Positions 32,184 to 38,152 of a stretch of DNA of 38,152 nt are shown one piece after another. The stretch is from FCB group bacterium (GTDB lineage: Bacteria; Zixibacteria; MSB-5A5; GN15; JAAZOE01). Position numbers and translations under genes: made by a program. The notes beneath the pieces are model-generated. The model saw only the letters and a program-made list of their open reading frames with translations. It was not told where the DNA came from and did not search any database. The DNA is taken from NCBI GenBank assembly GCA_024231695.1, contig JAAEQF010000390.1, positions 1-38,152 on the forward strand, given 5' to 3'. The first letter of the stretch is position 1, and every line of letters starts with the position of its first letter.

Positions 32184-32261
32184 TTCACGCGTAAGCGAAA
32201 AAGCGGTGAAAACATAAAAACGGTCAAACGAACCCAAAAAGCCAAAAACACACGAGTGTGT
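32184..32261 (-). repeat. Two degenerate copies of the variable-stem hairpin repeat
   Basis: TTCACGCGTAAGCGAAAAA (from 32184) keeps the conserved segment but has no clear hairpin after it. AAAAAGCCAAAAA (32237-32249) is followed by ACACAC-GA-GTGTGT (32248-32261), then GGGGACCCC. Confidence 0.5.
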
Positions 32262-32373
32262 GGGGACCCCCTAAAAATGAGCAACCAAAGCCAAATCTCT
32301 CATACGCCCCTGTGTGACAACCTATTAAGAGCACTATATTTCCAGCAAGTGTATGACCATATGTATGAAGGCC

Positions 32374-32421
32374 TGAGATTGCCACGTCGTCCCGCTGATC
32401 GCGGGACTCCTCGCAATGACA
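32374..32421 (-). repeat. HCEERSD-type interspersed repeat with internal hairpin
   Basis: On the minus strand TGTCATTGCGAGGA, an inner stem GTCCCGC/GCGGGAC (32389-32407), then CGACGTGGCAATCTCA. Translated, it gives HCEESRDQRDDVAIS, the peptide that this widely scattered bacterial repeat produces in many spurious ORFs. Confidence 0.75.
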
Positions 32422-32663
32422 ACGGAAGTATTGGATTGCCTTGCCGAGGGGCCGGCTTATGGTTATCAACGCGGCAATCGAAGAGCGGCAATGCCTTAGG
32501 AAACATGAATGAACCCAAAACGAACCCATCCTCTTATCCTCTACACAGCCGACACTTACAGATAATTTGGGATATTTGGCTTTTTGAATCGAACCCACAG
32601 CCGATGGCCGTTTTTGGCGGGCTTCGCCCGCACACGCTCGCCTGCTTTGGTTTTCAAAAATCA

Positions 32664-32701
32664 GGTCATCCACGCGTAAGCCAAGAAGCGGCCCTGCCGC
32701 T
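32664..32701 (-). repeat. Variable-stem hairpin repeat, well-preserved copy
   Basis: ATCCACGCGTAAGCCAAG leads into AGCGGC-CCT-GCCGCT (32687-32701). On the minus strand the hairpin runs into TCTTGGCTTACGCGTGGATG. Confidence 0.75.
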
Positions 32702-32773
32702 GAAGGAGGGGGCGGCCCCAGCGGCTCGCCCCCCGTAATACTAACAAGGGAGGACACATATTCATGTGTTTTC

Positions 32774-32828
32774 GGTTCGGCCTTCGGCCTCGCAGGCAGA
32801 GCCTGTTTTTGGTTCGGCCTTCGGCCTC
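32774..32828. repeat. Direct repeat pair GGTTCGGCCTTCGGCCTC
   Basis: The 18-bp sequence occurs exactly at 32774-32791 and 32811-32828, separated by a CAGGC-AGA-GCCTG hairpin (32793-32805) and a T5 run. Confidence 0.8.
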
Positions 32829-32846
32829 ACACCGGGCTTTGGTCGT

Positions 32847-32940
32847 ACACACGTCAGTCAAAGTGTGGCTCCGCCACCGACAGCCAAGAACACACTAGTG
32901 TGTGGCTCCGCCGCCGCCTGCCTAAATCACACGAGTGTGC
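32847..32940 (-). repeat. Cluster of variable-stem hairpin repeats
   Basis: ACACGTCAGTCAAAG then GTGGC-TCC-GCCAC (32865-32877, the same stem as at 29709); CAGCCAAGAA then ACACACTAGTGTGT (32890-32903); then CACAC-GA-GTGTG (32928-32939), which contains part of the stop codon of the small membrane protein gene. All lie at the 3' side of that minus-strand gene. Confidence 0.6.
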
Positions 32941-33160
32941 GGCCATTGAAACTTGTATTATCCGTTTCCGGCACGGTTGGAGCCAAGGGACCGGAGACAG
33001 CCATATAGATGACCAGCGTCATAAGGATCGCCATGACGGTCAAAAGGGCGGTCAGACCGACGGCATGGAGGTGTTCACCGGATATGGACAGGGTAGAACT
33101 ATCCGACGGTGGCGAGGTATTGATGATATTTCGAAGTTGCGCTTTAACGAACCGGCACAT
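32927..33160 (-). CDS. Small single-pass membrane protein, function unknown
   Basis: 77 aa preceded by a good SD (GGAGGG, 4 bp before the ATG). Residues 1-31 are polar and cytoplasmic-like; residues about 33-55 (AVGLTALLTVMAILMTLVIY) form one membrane helix, followed by a short polar tail (VSGPLAPTVPETDN). No family recognised. It could be a small envelope or stress peptide, or accessory to the TonB operon upstream, from which a hairpin separates it. The last codons and the stop (32929-32927) run into a CACAC-GA-GTGTG hairpin of the repeat zone, which may have replaced an earlier C-terminus. Confidence 0.55.
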   Translation of the reverse strand: MCRFVKAQLRNIINTSPPSDSSTLSISGEHLHAVGLTALLTVMAILMTLVIYMAVSGPLAPTVPETDNTSFNGRTLV

Positions 33161-33331
33161 ATAACCCTCCAGTCAAAGGTTCATATAAATCAACCTTCCT
33201 TCTTTCCCGGCAGGATAGTCCGCAGGCGATAAAGCCCGGCGGTATATGCGTCATTTCCTTTTATGCGCTACGGTGTGAGGGATGTGTAGTACTCGCGAAA
33301 ACCCGGCGGAGGTTCCGCATAGGGGTAGAAA

Positions 33332-33355
33332 TTGGAGAGGGTTTCCCCTCTCCAA
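33332..33355 (-). terminator. Hairpin after tonB
   Basis: A perfect 10-bp stem TTGGAGAGGG (33332-33341)/CCCTCTCCAA (33346-33355) with a 4-nt loop, 8 bp after the tonB stop. The following minus-strand bases are TTTCTA, a weak T tract. The rest of 33161-33331 shows no gene and no riboswitch that I recognise. Confidence 0.6.
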
Positions 33356-33362
33356 AGCGTCA

Positions 33363-34097
33363 TTAGTTTTTCTCTAACGTAAACTGAACTCTATAGGAAA
33401 TCCAAACACCGATCGGATTTCCGTTCTGAATAGCTGGGCGGAACTTGTTTTTGTAAGCGGCATCGACAGCTTTTTCTTCAAAACCCATATTTTCACGGCT
33501 GCACTTAATCGCCTGGGCTTTCTTGACGTTGCCATTCTTGTCCACATAAGCCTGAACAATCACATACCCGGTGAATCCGCCTGCCATAGCCAGTCGAGGA
33601 TATTCGGGTACTTCTTCGTATATCTGCTCCGGCTGTATCTCTACCGCGACGAATTCATCCGGCGAAGGCATATAGTCTTCCTCGGGGATGTCGATAAGCA
33701 ACTCGGTTCCGGAACCATCTTCGGAGGAAAATATGGGAGCGTTGATCTCTTGCAATTCCTCGCGCGAAGCAATGACGATATCCTCGTCAACCACTTCGTC
33801 ATCGGCTACCGGCGTCGGAATACCGACTTTGGGAGCCGTGACCTTCGGTTTGGAGATATCGATTTGCGGCGGTTTGGCCGATAGTGACGGGGGCGCGCCG
33901 AGCTCCGCGATGGTTTTGATGCGAATAACATTTCTGGCTTCACCGATCTCTTCATAGGTAATGACTTTATACAGCCAGACCGTGAAGATAATCAAAATCG
34001 TCAGAAGAACCGTGGCCGCACTGCCCAGAAGCATGTTCTTCTGATAGGTTCGCTTCATTTCAAAAGCGCCATACGGGTAATTAATTACCTGAGCCAT
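33363..34097 (-). CDS. TonB-family energy transducer
   Basis: About 244 aa from ATG 34097, placed 1 nt after the ExbD stop, with GGGGG as SD; the open frame upstream starts at a TTG inside the SD. One N-terminal membrane helix (about 22-44, LLGSAATVLLTILIIFTVWLY), a periplasmic linker with alternating Pro, Lys and acidic residues, and a TonB C-terminal domain: YPRLAMAGGFTGYVIVQAYVDKNG then a long helix (EEKAVDAAYKNKFRPA) and a last strand VWISYRVQF. It couples proton-motive force from ExbB/ExbD to an outer-membrane receptor or envelope process. No receptor gene is in view, so the substrate is unknown. Confidence 0.88.
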   Translation of the reverse strand: MAQVINYPYGAFEMKRTYQKNMLLGSAATVLLTILIIFTVWLYKVITYEEIGEARNVIRIKTIAELGAPPSLSAKPPQIDISKPKVTAPKVGIPTPVADDEVVDEDIVIASREELQEINAPIFSSEDGSGTELLIDIPEEDYMPSPDEFVAVEIQPEQIYEEVPEYPRLAMAGGFTGYVIVQAYVDKNGNVKKAQAIKCSRENMGFEEKAVDAAYKNKFRPAIQNGNPIGVWISYRVQFTLEKN

Positions 34098-34098
34098 A

Positions 34099-34725
34099 TT
34101 ATTCACCCCCTTCAAGGGACAAAACCCGCTCGATCATCCGGGAATCACGATCTTCCCAGGGCGCCATGGCGTAACGATAAGAGAATTTCTTGGCCTTAAA
34201 CTCCGCGGCTCGATCATGCCTGGGATCCAGAAAATCCCTGAGTTCTACTTCAAATTCGCGAGCGGTATTGGCATTGAATGAACGTTCAATCAGGTCGATC
34301 TCATCGAGAACATTGACCAGTGATTCGTAACGGGCATCCTCGTGAATAATCAACAGGGTGTTCAGCTTGGCGTTGGCTTTATTCTCGTCCACCAAAAGAG
34401 TCCTCAGCGAATCACTTCTCATCGGAATCGGCAGATCGCGGCCGACATTCCAATAATAGCGATCCTTCTCATCGACATGCAAAATGAGAACATTCGATTC
34501 CTTGATCTTGAGAATCTCATCTTCTTCCGTTTTGGGCGGAAGGTTGATCTCCATCGCCTGGGGCATTGAAAATACCGTTGTGACCATATAGAAGATCAGA
34601 AGCAGAAAAGCAATATCAACCATCGGCGTCATATCGATAAGAATAGAGATACGACGTTTCGGCCGTCTTAGTCCGCCGCCTTTGCCTCGTTTTGGTCGGT
34701 CACCTCCGACTGGTGCTCCAGCCAT
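34099..34725 (-). CDS. ExbD/TolR-family protein, long form
   Basis: 208 aa. A basic cytoplasmic N-terminus (Arg/Lys/Gly-rich, 1-25), one membrane helix with the family motif IDMTPMVDIAFLLLIFYM in which Asp37 matches the proton-carrying Asp25 of E. coli ExbD, and a periplasmic domain. It is longer than usual (about 140 aa) because of an extra 60-residue C-terminal region rich in Arg, Asp and Glu (RHDRAAEFKAKKFSYRYAMA). It is the second of two different ExbD proteins in the operon, probably forming a mixed ExbD pair in the ExbB pore. Its stop lies 1 nt before the tonB ATG. Confidence 0.88.
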   Translation of the reverse strand: MAGAPVGGDRPKRGKGGGLRRPKRRISILIDMTPMVDIAFLLLIFYMVTTVFSMPQAMEINLPPKTEEDEILKIKESNVLILHVDEKDRYYWNVGRDLPIPMRSDSLRTLLVDENKANAKLNTLLIIHEDARYESLVNVLDEIDLIERSFNANTAREFEVELRDFLDPRHDRAAEFKAKKFSYRYAMAPWEDRDSRMIERVLSLEGGE

Positions 34726-34740
34726 ATCTATTCACCACCT

Positions 34741-35211
34741 TTACAAATCTTGTTCTATATTGGTAACAATTTGGAAACGGCTCAGGTTCTGTTCCTGAAG
34801 CGTTTTCATAATTTTTTCCATAGCCCCAAAGCTGGATCCGCGATCCGCCTTGATGACCAAAAATGCACGCGGGTTTCTTACTCGAGCGCCGTTGATATAG
34901 TTGCCGACATTAGAAGGAGTCGCCTCGTCGTATATGCGGACCGGCTGCGAAATCTCTTTGCCGTCAATGGTTACCATCTCCTTGACGATATAGTCAACAA
35001 AGATGGAATCTTCCGAAGTCACCGTCACATTGATAATGTCCTTATCCGGCAGAGAAATCTGCGAATGGGACGACGGCAATTCGACCTTCTTTTTCTCTGG
35101 CGGCTTGAACTGCGTGGTCGCCATATAGAAAATTAGAAGAAGAAAGGCAATATCTACCATCGGCGTCATGTCAATAAGGATTCTGACGCGTCTTTTCTTC
35201 TTAATCTTCAT
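34741..35211 (-). CDS. ExbD/TolR-family protein, standard form
   Basis: 156 aa with a short basic N-terminus, the motif IDMTPMVDIAFLLLIFYM (Asp20 as the proton-carrying residue) and a periplasmic ExbD domain ending near AMEKIMKTLQEQNLSRFQIV. The motif is identical to that of the longer ExbD, so the two arose by duplication, while the periplasmic parts have diverged. The ATG directly follows the ExbB stop, with no gap, so translation is coupled. Confidence 0.9.
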   Translation of the reverse strand: MKIKKKRRVRILIDMTPMVDIAFLLLIFYMATTQFKPPEKKKVELPSSHSQISLPDKDIINVTVTSEDSIFVDYIVKEMVTIDGKEISQPVRIYDEATPSNVGNYINGARVRNPRAFLVIKADRGSSFGAMEKIMKTLQEQNLSRFQIVTNIEQDL

Positions 35212-35970
35212 TTACTTCGAAACCTCCTTGGCTTTCAACAACTGGAGTACTTCATAAGTGGCTTCGTCAGTCGTGTAATTGAAAGCGTCAACCTTGTTGA
35301 CAAAGAAGTTGTAAAAGAAAATACCCAGAATACCGGAGACCAAGCCGCCGGCTGTGTTAACCAGTGCTTCGGAAATACCCTGCGCCAGAGCCTGGGCATC
35401 GATAACGCCACCGGCCGTATGACCGGTCGCGGCAAAAGCGCGGATCATACCGATCGTTGTCCCCAATAGACCAACCATGGTGGCAATCGAAGCGATAGTC
35501 GATAGAGCGATCAGGTTTCGTTCCAGAAGCGGTCCTTCAAGAGCGTTGGCTTCTTCGATAGCCGTCTGAGTATCGGCGATTTTCTTCTCCATGCCCAAGT
35601 CGGAACTATCTTTGACCCGCATGTAACGTTCGATTCCGGCCCGCAGGACATTGGCCGTGGTGCCACGCTGCTTGTCGCAGGCGGCCAGAGCTGATTCATA
35701 ATCGTTGCCTTGCAGGTGCGTAATCAGGTTCTTAAAGAAGACCTGGACCGAGCTTTTTCCCTGGGCCACACGGAGTGACAGGAAGCGTTCGATAACAAAA
35801 GCAATAAGCATCAACAGAATGGCTATTAAAATAACAACCAGAGGGCCGCCTTCATGCAAGGTATGCAGAATGGTACCTCTTTCGGCTCCACCGAAAATAA
35901 CCACAAAGATAAACGTGGCGAGGCCAAACGAAATCAGCGTATTCAGGGTTACGAAAATTGTCTGTTTCAC
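35212..35970 (-). CDS. MotA/TolQ/ExbB proton channel protein
   Basis: 252 aa from a GTG start; GGAGG lies 10 bp upstream, rather far but with no better start nearby. Three membrane segments: about 10-30, 43-63 and the long pair after 150. The MotA_ExbB domain is seen in NLIALSTIASIATMVGLLGT and TIGMIRAF, followed by ALVNTAGGLVSGILGIFFYN. It forms the pentameric proton channel that drives ExbD/TonB. It heads the exbB-exbD-exbD-tonB part of the operon. A TolQ role is less likely because TonB rather than TolA follows. Confidence 0.9.
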   Translation of the reverse strand: MKQTIFVTLNTLISFGLATFIFVVIFGGAERGTILHTLHEGGPLVVILIAILLMLIAFVIERFLSLRVAQGKSSVQVFFKNLITHLQGNDYESALAACDKQRGTTANVLRAGIERYMRVKDSSDLGMEKKIADTQTAIEEANALEGPLLERNLIALSTIASIATMVGLLGTTIGMIRAFAATGHTAGGVIDAQALAQGISEALVNTAGGLVSGILGIFFYNFFVNKVDAFNYTTDEATYEVLQLLKAKEVSK

Positions 35971-36016
35971 TGTCTCAAATCCTCCACTATCTATTTCTAA
36001 CTTTTTTTATTGTTTT

Positions 36017-37000
36017 CTAAATCTCTTTACCCTTCATAGCCGCTACCAGAAACGCGGCCAGGGCCACATATATGCCAGCCGAAGTTAATCCGAGAAACGA
36101 CGCAACCGAGTAGGAATCACCCACCTGATTCACCATACCTTCGGAATCAAATCCATAATTGGCTCCGATCATCGACAACACCAGCATTGCCAGCCAGATA
36201 TAAACCGGTATCCAGTTGAAACGCAGTTTGTTCTTCAGAAAGAGGGCTCGTTCGTCCGCCGTCGGTTTTTTGATTCCAAACAACAGGTAAAGGTTATAGG
36301 CGCCCAATCCGAGGCAACTCAGGAAATAGACGATCATCAAAACACCGGTCAAAACCAGAATTATCCCGCTGGAAAAGACCATCGAACCGTATTCGCCAAG
36401 CGACAATAATGCTCCGAAACCAGTGATGGAATATGGTTCGTGTGTAACTTCGGTAACCGTCCGAAATCCTTGCGGCGGAGTTTCGGTTGCTCCCGCCACG
36501 ACTGCGGTATCAACAGCATCTCCTTCCCCGGCCGCCACCAGATCATTGCCGGCAGGTTCGGTCGTCGCGGGCTCGGCCGGAATATCTCCAGTCGCCACTG
36601 AATCAATCAAACCGGCTGTTGCCGCCGAATCGGATGTAACCGCAGTGGAATCGGCAACGGCCGCCGCCTGAACTTCCTCAATCGGAACCTGTTTTGTAGT
36701 GGTAACTTCGACATATCCAGAAAACCACGGTAAAAAGAGGGCCAGGATCATAACCACCGCCGCCGCCGTCAAGAAACCCTGTTCCAGTTTGGAAATCCGT
36801 TCCTCAATCAGGGTACAGCGATCGCGGACCTCGCCTTCGCTTCGGTTAAATTTGCCCATAACCTTCTGAATGAGCGACTGCCGTTCCTTATCGGATTTAA
36901 ATATATTTCCCAGTTTTCCAGGAAATACATCAAAGCCAACATATTTGAACCGCTCATCCGAAGATCCAAATGATTGGGACTTGTTCTCTCCTTCAGCCAT
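36017..37000 (-). CDS. Multi-pass membrane protein with Ala/Thr-rich periplasmic insert, unknown function
   Basis: About 327 aa. GGGAG (37010-37006) fixes the start at ATG 37000 rather than the upstream codon at 37036. A cytoplasmic N-terminal 80 residues contain a helix with many charged residues (RCTLIEERISKLEQ), followed by a membrane helix (FLTAAAVVMILALFLPWFSG), a low-complexity region of about 90 residues rich in Ala, Thr, Val, Asp and Glu, and then four further membrane helices to the C-terminus. No family recognised. Its place between the TPR protein and ExbB suggests an accessory of the TonB machine. 46 bp separate it from exbB and 45 bp from the TPR gene. Confidence 0.7.
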   Translation of the reverse strand: MAEGENKSQSFGSSDERFKYVGFDVFPGKLGNIFKSDKERQSLIQKVMGKFNRSEGEVRDRCTLIEERISKLEQGFLTAAAVVMILALFLPWFSGYVEVTTTKQVPIEEVQAAAVADSTAVTSDSAATAGLIDSVATGDIPAEPATTEPAGNDLVAAGEGDAVDTAVVAGATETPPQGFRTVTEVTHEPYSITGFGALLSLGEYGSMVFSSGIILVLTGVLMIVYFLSCLGLGAYNLYLLFGIKKPTADERALFLKNKLRFNWIPVYIWLAMLVLSMIGANYGFDSEGMVNQVGDSYSVASFLGLTSAGIYVALAAFLVAAMKGKEI

Positions 37001-37045
37001 ATATTCTCCCGTTGAAACCAATCCCGGAGTTAACACCGAGCCAAA

Positions 37046-38152
37046 TTAATACTCGAACTCCGTATCCTTAACGCCTTTCTTGCATTCGGCATTGCCGGGA
37101 TCACATTTCAAACATTTTTGATACCAGTCATAGGCGTTTTTAAAGTGCTTCTTGGATTCATCCTTCTTGTCCGCCTCGGCCATTTCGGCGGCATACAAAT
37201 GATAAGCCTGGGCGATATAGACAATCAAATCGGTGTTGCCGCAGTTATCCATCCCCTTGGCCTTGTAACAACTCAATGCTTTTCTAAACTTGGTCACCGC
37301 CGTCAGGTACTGCGGTGGACAGGCTCCGGCAAAATAGGCGAAACCGAGACTCTTGAGCGCATCGCAATTCGTGGTGTCCAGATCATACAACTTGGTGGTC
37401 CACTCCACACCCTTTTCGCAGTCAGCCATCGGATCAAGATAGGTGTTGGACAATAGGGCGTACGCTTTGGCATGATCCGGCTTGAGCTCCACAACTTTGA
37501 GCAGGTAATCAATGGCCATCTCGAAATCTTCCAGGTTGAGCTGGCAAAGCGCCGCATTCATGTATATGTTCCATGAATCGGGACCGATAACAATCCGCCG
37601 CTCATAATACATCAATGCATCCGCATACTCTTTCAACTGATGAAAAGAAACAGCCGCTTGAACGGCATAACGGGCGTTAGTAGTGTCCAATTCCGCCGCT
37701 TTTACATAAAACTCAGCCGAACCGGCATTGTCCTTCAGCGCCTTGTAGCCATCAGCAATTCGCCGAAAAATATCGGCATCGGCAGTACCCGGTTCCCAGT
37801 CCGTGTCTTGTTCCTTGAGCCAGTCCAAATGCTGCTTCATGTACTGTATGCCCAACTCGTAATTTTCTTCGCCGATATATCCCCGGCCCAAATAGAGATA
37901 AATATTTTTGGGTACGTCGCCGAGAGAAAGCACATATTCGAAGGCCGAATCGGCCGGGGCAAAACCACCCAGATTAAAATAAGCCCGGCCCAGATTGAAA
38001 AAGATTTCGCCGTCGGAACTGTCTTGGGCCAAATCAAGATACTTTTTATAGGAACCGATAGTCTCGGTGAAACGCTGCTGCTTGGTGTCGCGATCGCGGG
38101 CCGACAGACCGGCCATGGTGTATAGTTTGCCGGCCTGCTTCCAGGCCTCGGC
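37046..38152 (-). CDS. Tetratricopeptide-repeat protein (N-terminus beyond window)
   Basis: The frame is open through the window edge (368 codons); an internal ATG at 38116 lacks a ribosome site and lies within a TPR helix, so the true start is outside. At least eight TPR units are visible, for example GEIFFNLGRAYFNLGGFAPA, IYLYLGRGYIGEENYELGIQ and NIYMNAALCQLNLEDFEMAI. Cysteines are frequent in the last 110 residues (CEKG, NCDALKS, KCLKCDPGNAECKKG), which would fit a periplasmic protein with disulfides. TPR proteins commonly accompany ExbB-ExbD-TonB operons in FCB bacteria and probably scaffold the complex. Confidence 0.85.
   Translation of the reverse strand, partial: AEAWKQAGKLYTMAGLSARDRDTKQQRFTETIGSYKKYLDLAQDSSDGEIFFNLGRAYFNLGGFAPADSAFEYVLSLGDVPKNIYLYLGRGYIGEENYELGIQYMKQHLDWLKEQDTDWEPGTADADIFRRIADGYKALKDNAGSAEFYVKAAELDTTNARYAVQAAVSFHQLKEYADALMYYERRIVIGPDSWNIYMNAALCQLNLEDFEMAIDYLLKVVELKPDHAKAYALLSNTYLDPMADCEKGVEWTTKLYDLDTTNCDALKSLGFAYFAGACPPQYLTAVTKFRKALSCYKAKGMDNCGNTDLIVYIAQAYHLYAAEMAEADKKDESKKHFKNAYDWYQKCLKCDPGNAECKKGVKDTEFEY

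Larger units (their letters stand above)
31985..32926. other. Non-coding zone of interspersed repeats and hairpins
   Basis: About 940 bp without a credible gene. The open frames crossing it have no SD, no recognisable motif, and are made of repeat DNA. Contents listed separately: degenerate hairpin-repeat copies, one HCEERSD-type repeat, a TTCGGCC direct repeat pair, and several strong hairpins such as GCGGGC-TTC-GCCCGC (32617-32631), GGGGGCG/CGCCCCC (32708-32714, 32727-32733) and ACACAT-ATTC-ATGTGT (32754-32769). Short GAACCCA words recur near 32229, 32511, 32522 and 32590. Confidence 0.65.

Noticed and set aside
32007-32738. Plus-strand frame of 243 codons through the repeat zone
   Set aside because: Low-complexity composition, no domain, no SD, and it crosses several hairpins and repeats.
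32224-32757. Minus-strand frame of 177 codons
   Set aside because: It contains the HCEESRDQRDDVAIS peptide, a known product of translating an interspersed repeat, has no SD, and the rest is repeat and hairpin DNA.
33165-33300. Possible riboswitch upstream of the small membrane protein gene
   Set aside because: GCCGGG words and a structured look suggested one, but the conserved cores of c-di-GMP, cobalamin or other riboswitches that I know were not found.
1-38152. tRNA and rRNA genes, insertion sequences
   Set aside because: No cloverleaf with a GTTCRAxTC arm, no rRNA-like stretch and no transposase motif were recognised on either strand by eye.

Overview
The window reads as a piece of a free-living bacterial chromosome with about 50% GC, dense gene packing and consensus-like TTGACA/TATAAT-type promoters. 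Several features point to the FCB superphylum, and most specifically to candidate phylum Zixibacteria. These are C-terminal dockerin-type repeats of the form GDxNxDGxVxVGDxVYLINxxFKNGxP, cohesin-like secreted proteins, an ExbB-ExbD-ExbD-TonB-TPR cluster, and an anaerobic pyruvate:ferredoxin oxidoreductase. The assignment rests on protein style only; no rRNA or marker phylogeny is available here.

Layout. 1-7650: the 5' end of a leftward FAD-linked oxidase, then rightward an Rrf2/IscR-like regulator, dCTP deaminase, a large PFOR, an outer-membrane barrel-like protein and a PD40 propeller protein. From the bidirectional terminator at 7652-7682 onward every convincing gene lies on the minus strand. 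In transcription order these are: miaB, a membrane GAF/receiver signalling protein and an HDOD protein (18128 to 12480); aroC and two tandem core-MetE homologues (12418 to 9276); and pepA. Upstream of miaB are a secreted M1 peptidase with dockerin-like repeats, a secreted cohesin/BACON-like/dockerin protein, a small cohesin-like protein and a Lon homologue (26338 to 18294).

26442-29484 holds a Ski2/Hel308-like helicase and a 94-aa zinc-ribbon protein resembling the C-terminal tail of B12-dependent ribonucleotide reductase. The promoter of the zinc-ribbon gene has a perfect 16-bp palindrome filling the gap between -35 and -10. 29580-33362 is an accessory zone: one AT-rich GmrSD-like (DUF262/DUF1524) gene surrounded by non-coding DNA full of short hairpins and interspersed repeats, plus a 77-aa membrane protein. 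33363-38152 is a compact leftward TonB energy-transduction operon (TPR protein, membrane protein, ExbB, two ExbD, TonB).

Most interesting signals: (1) a full-length Lon whose protease dyad is intact but whose Walker A, Walker B, pore loop, sensor 1 and sensor 2 are all altered; (2) a family of short repeats made of a conserved TTTTTGGCTTACGCGTG-type segment joined to a hairpin whose stem sequence differs in each copy, oriented as terminators behind minus-strand genes; (3) a LexA-like palindrome controlling the zinc-ribbon and helicase genes; (4) a tandem pair of MetE barrels, one with and one without zinc ligands; (5) two adjacent signalling proteins sharing a kinase-less DHp-like segment.
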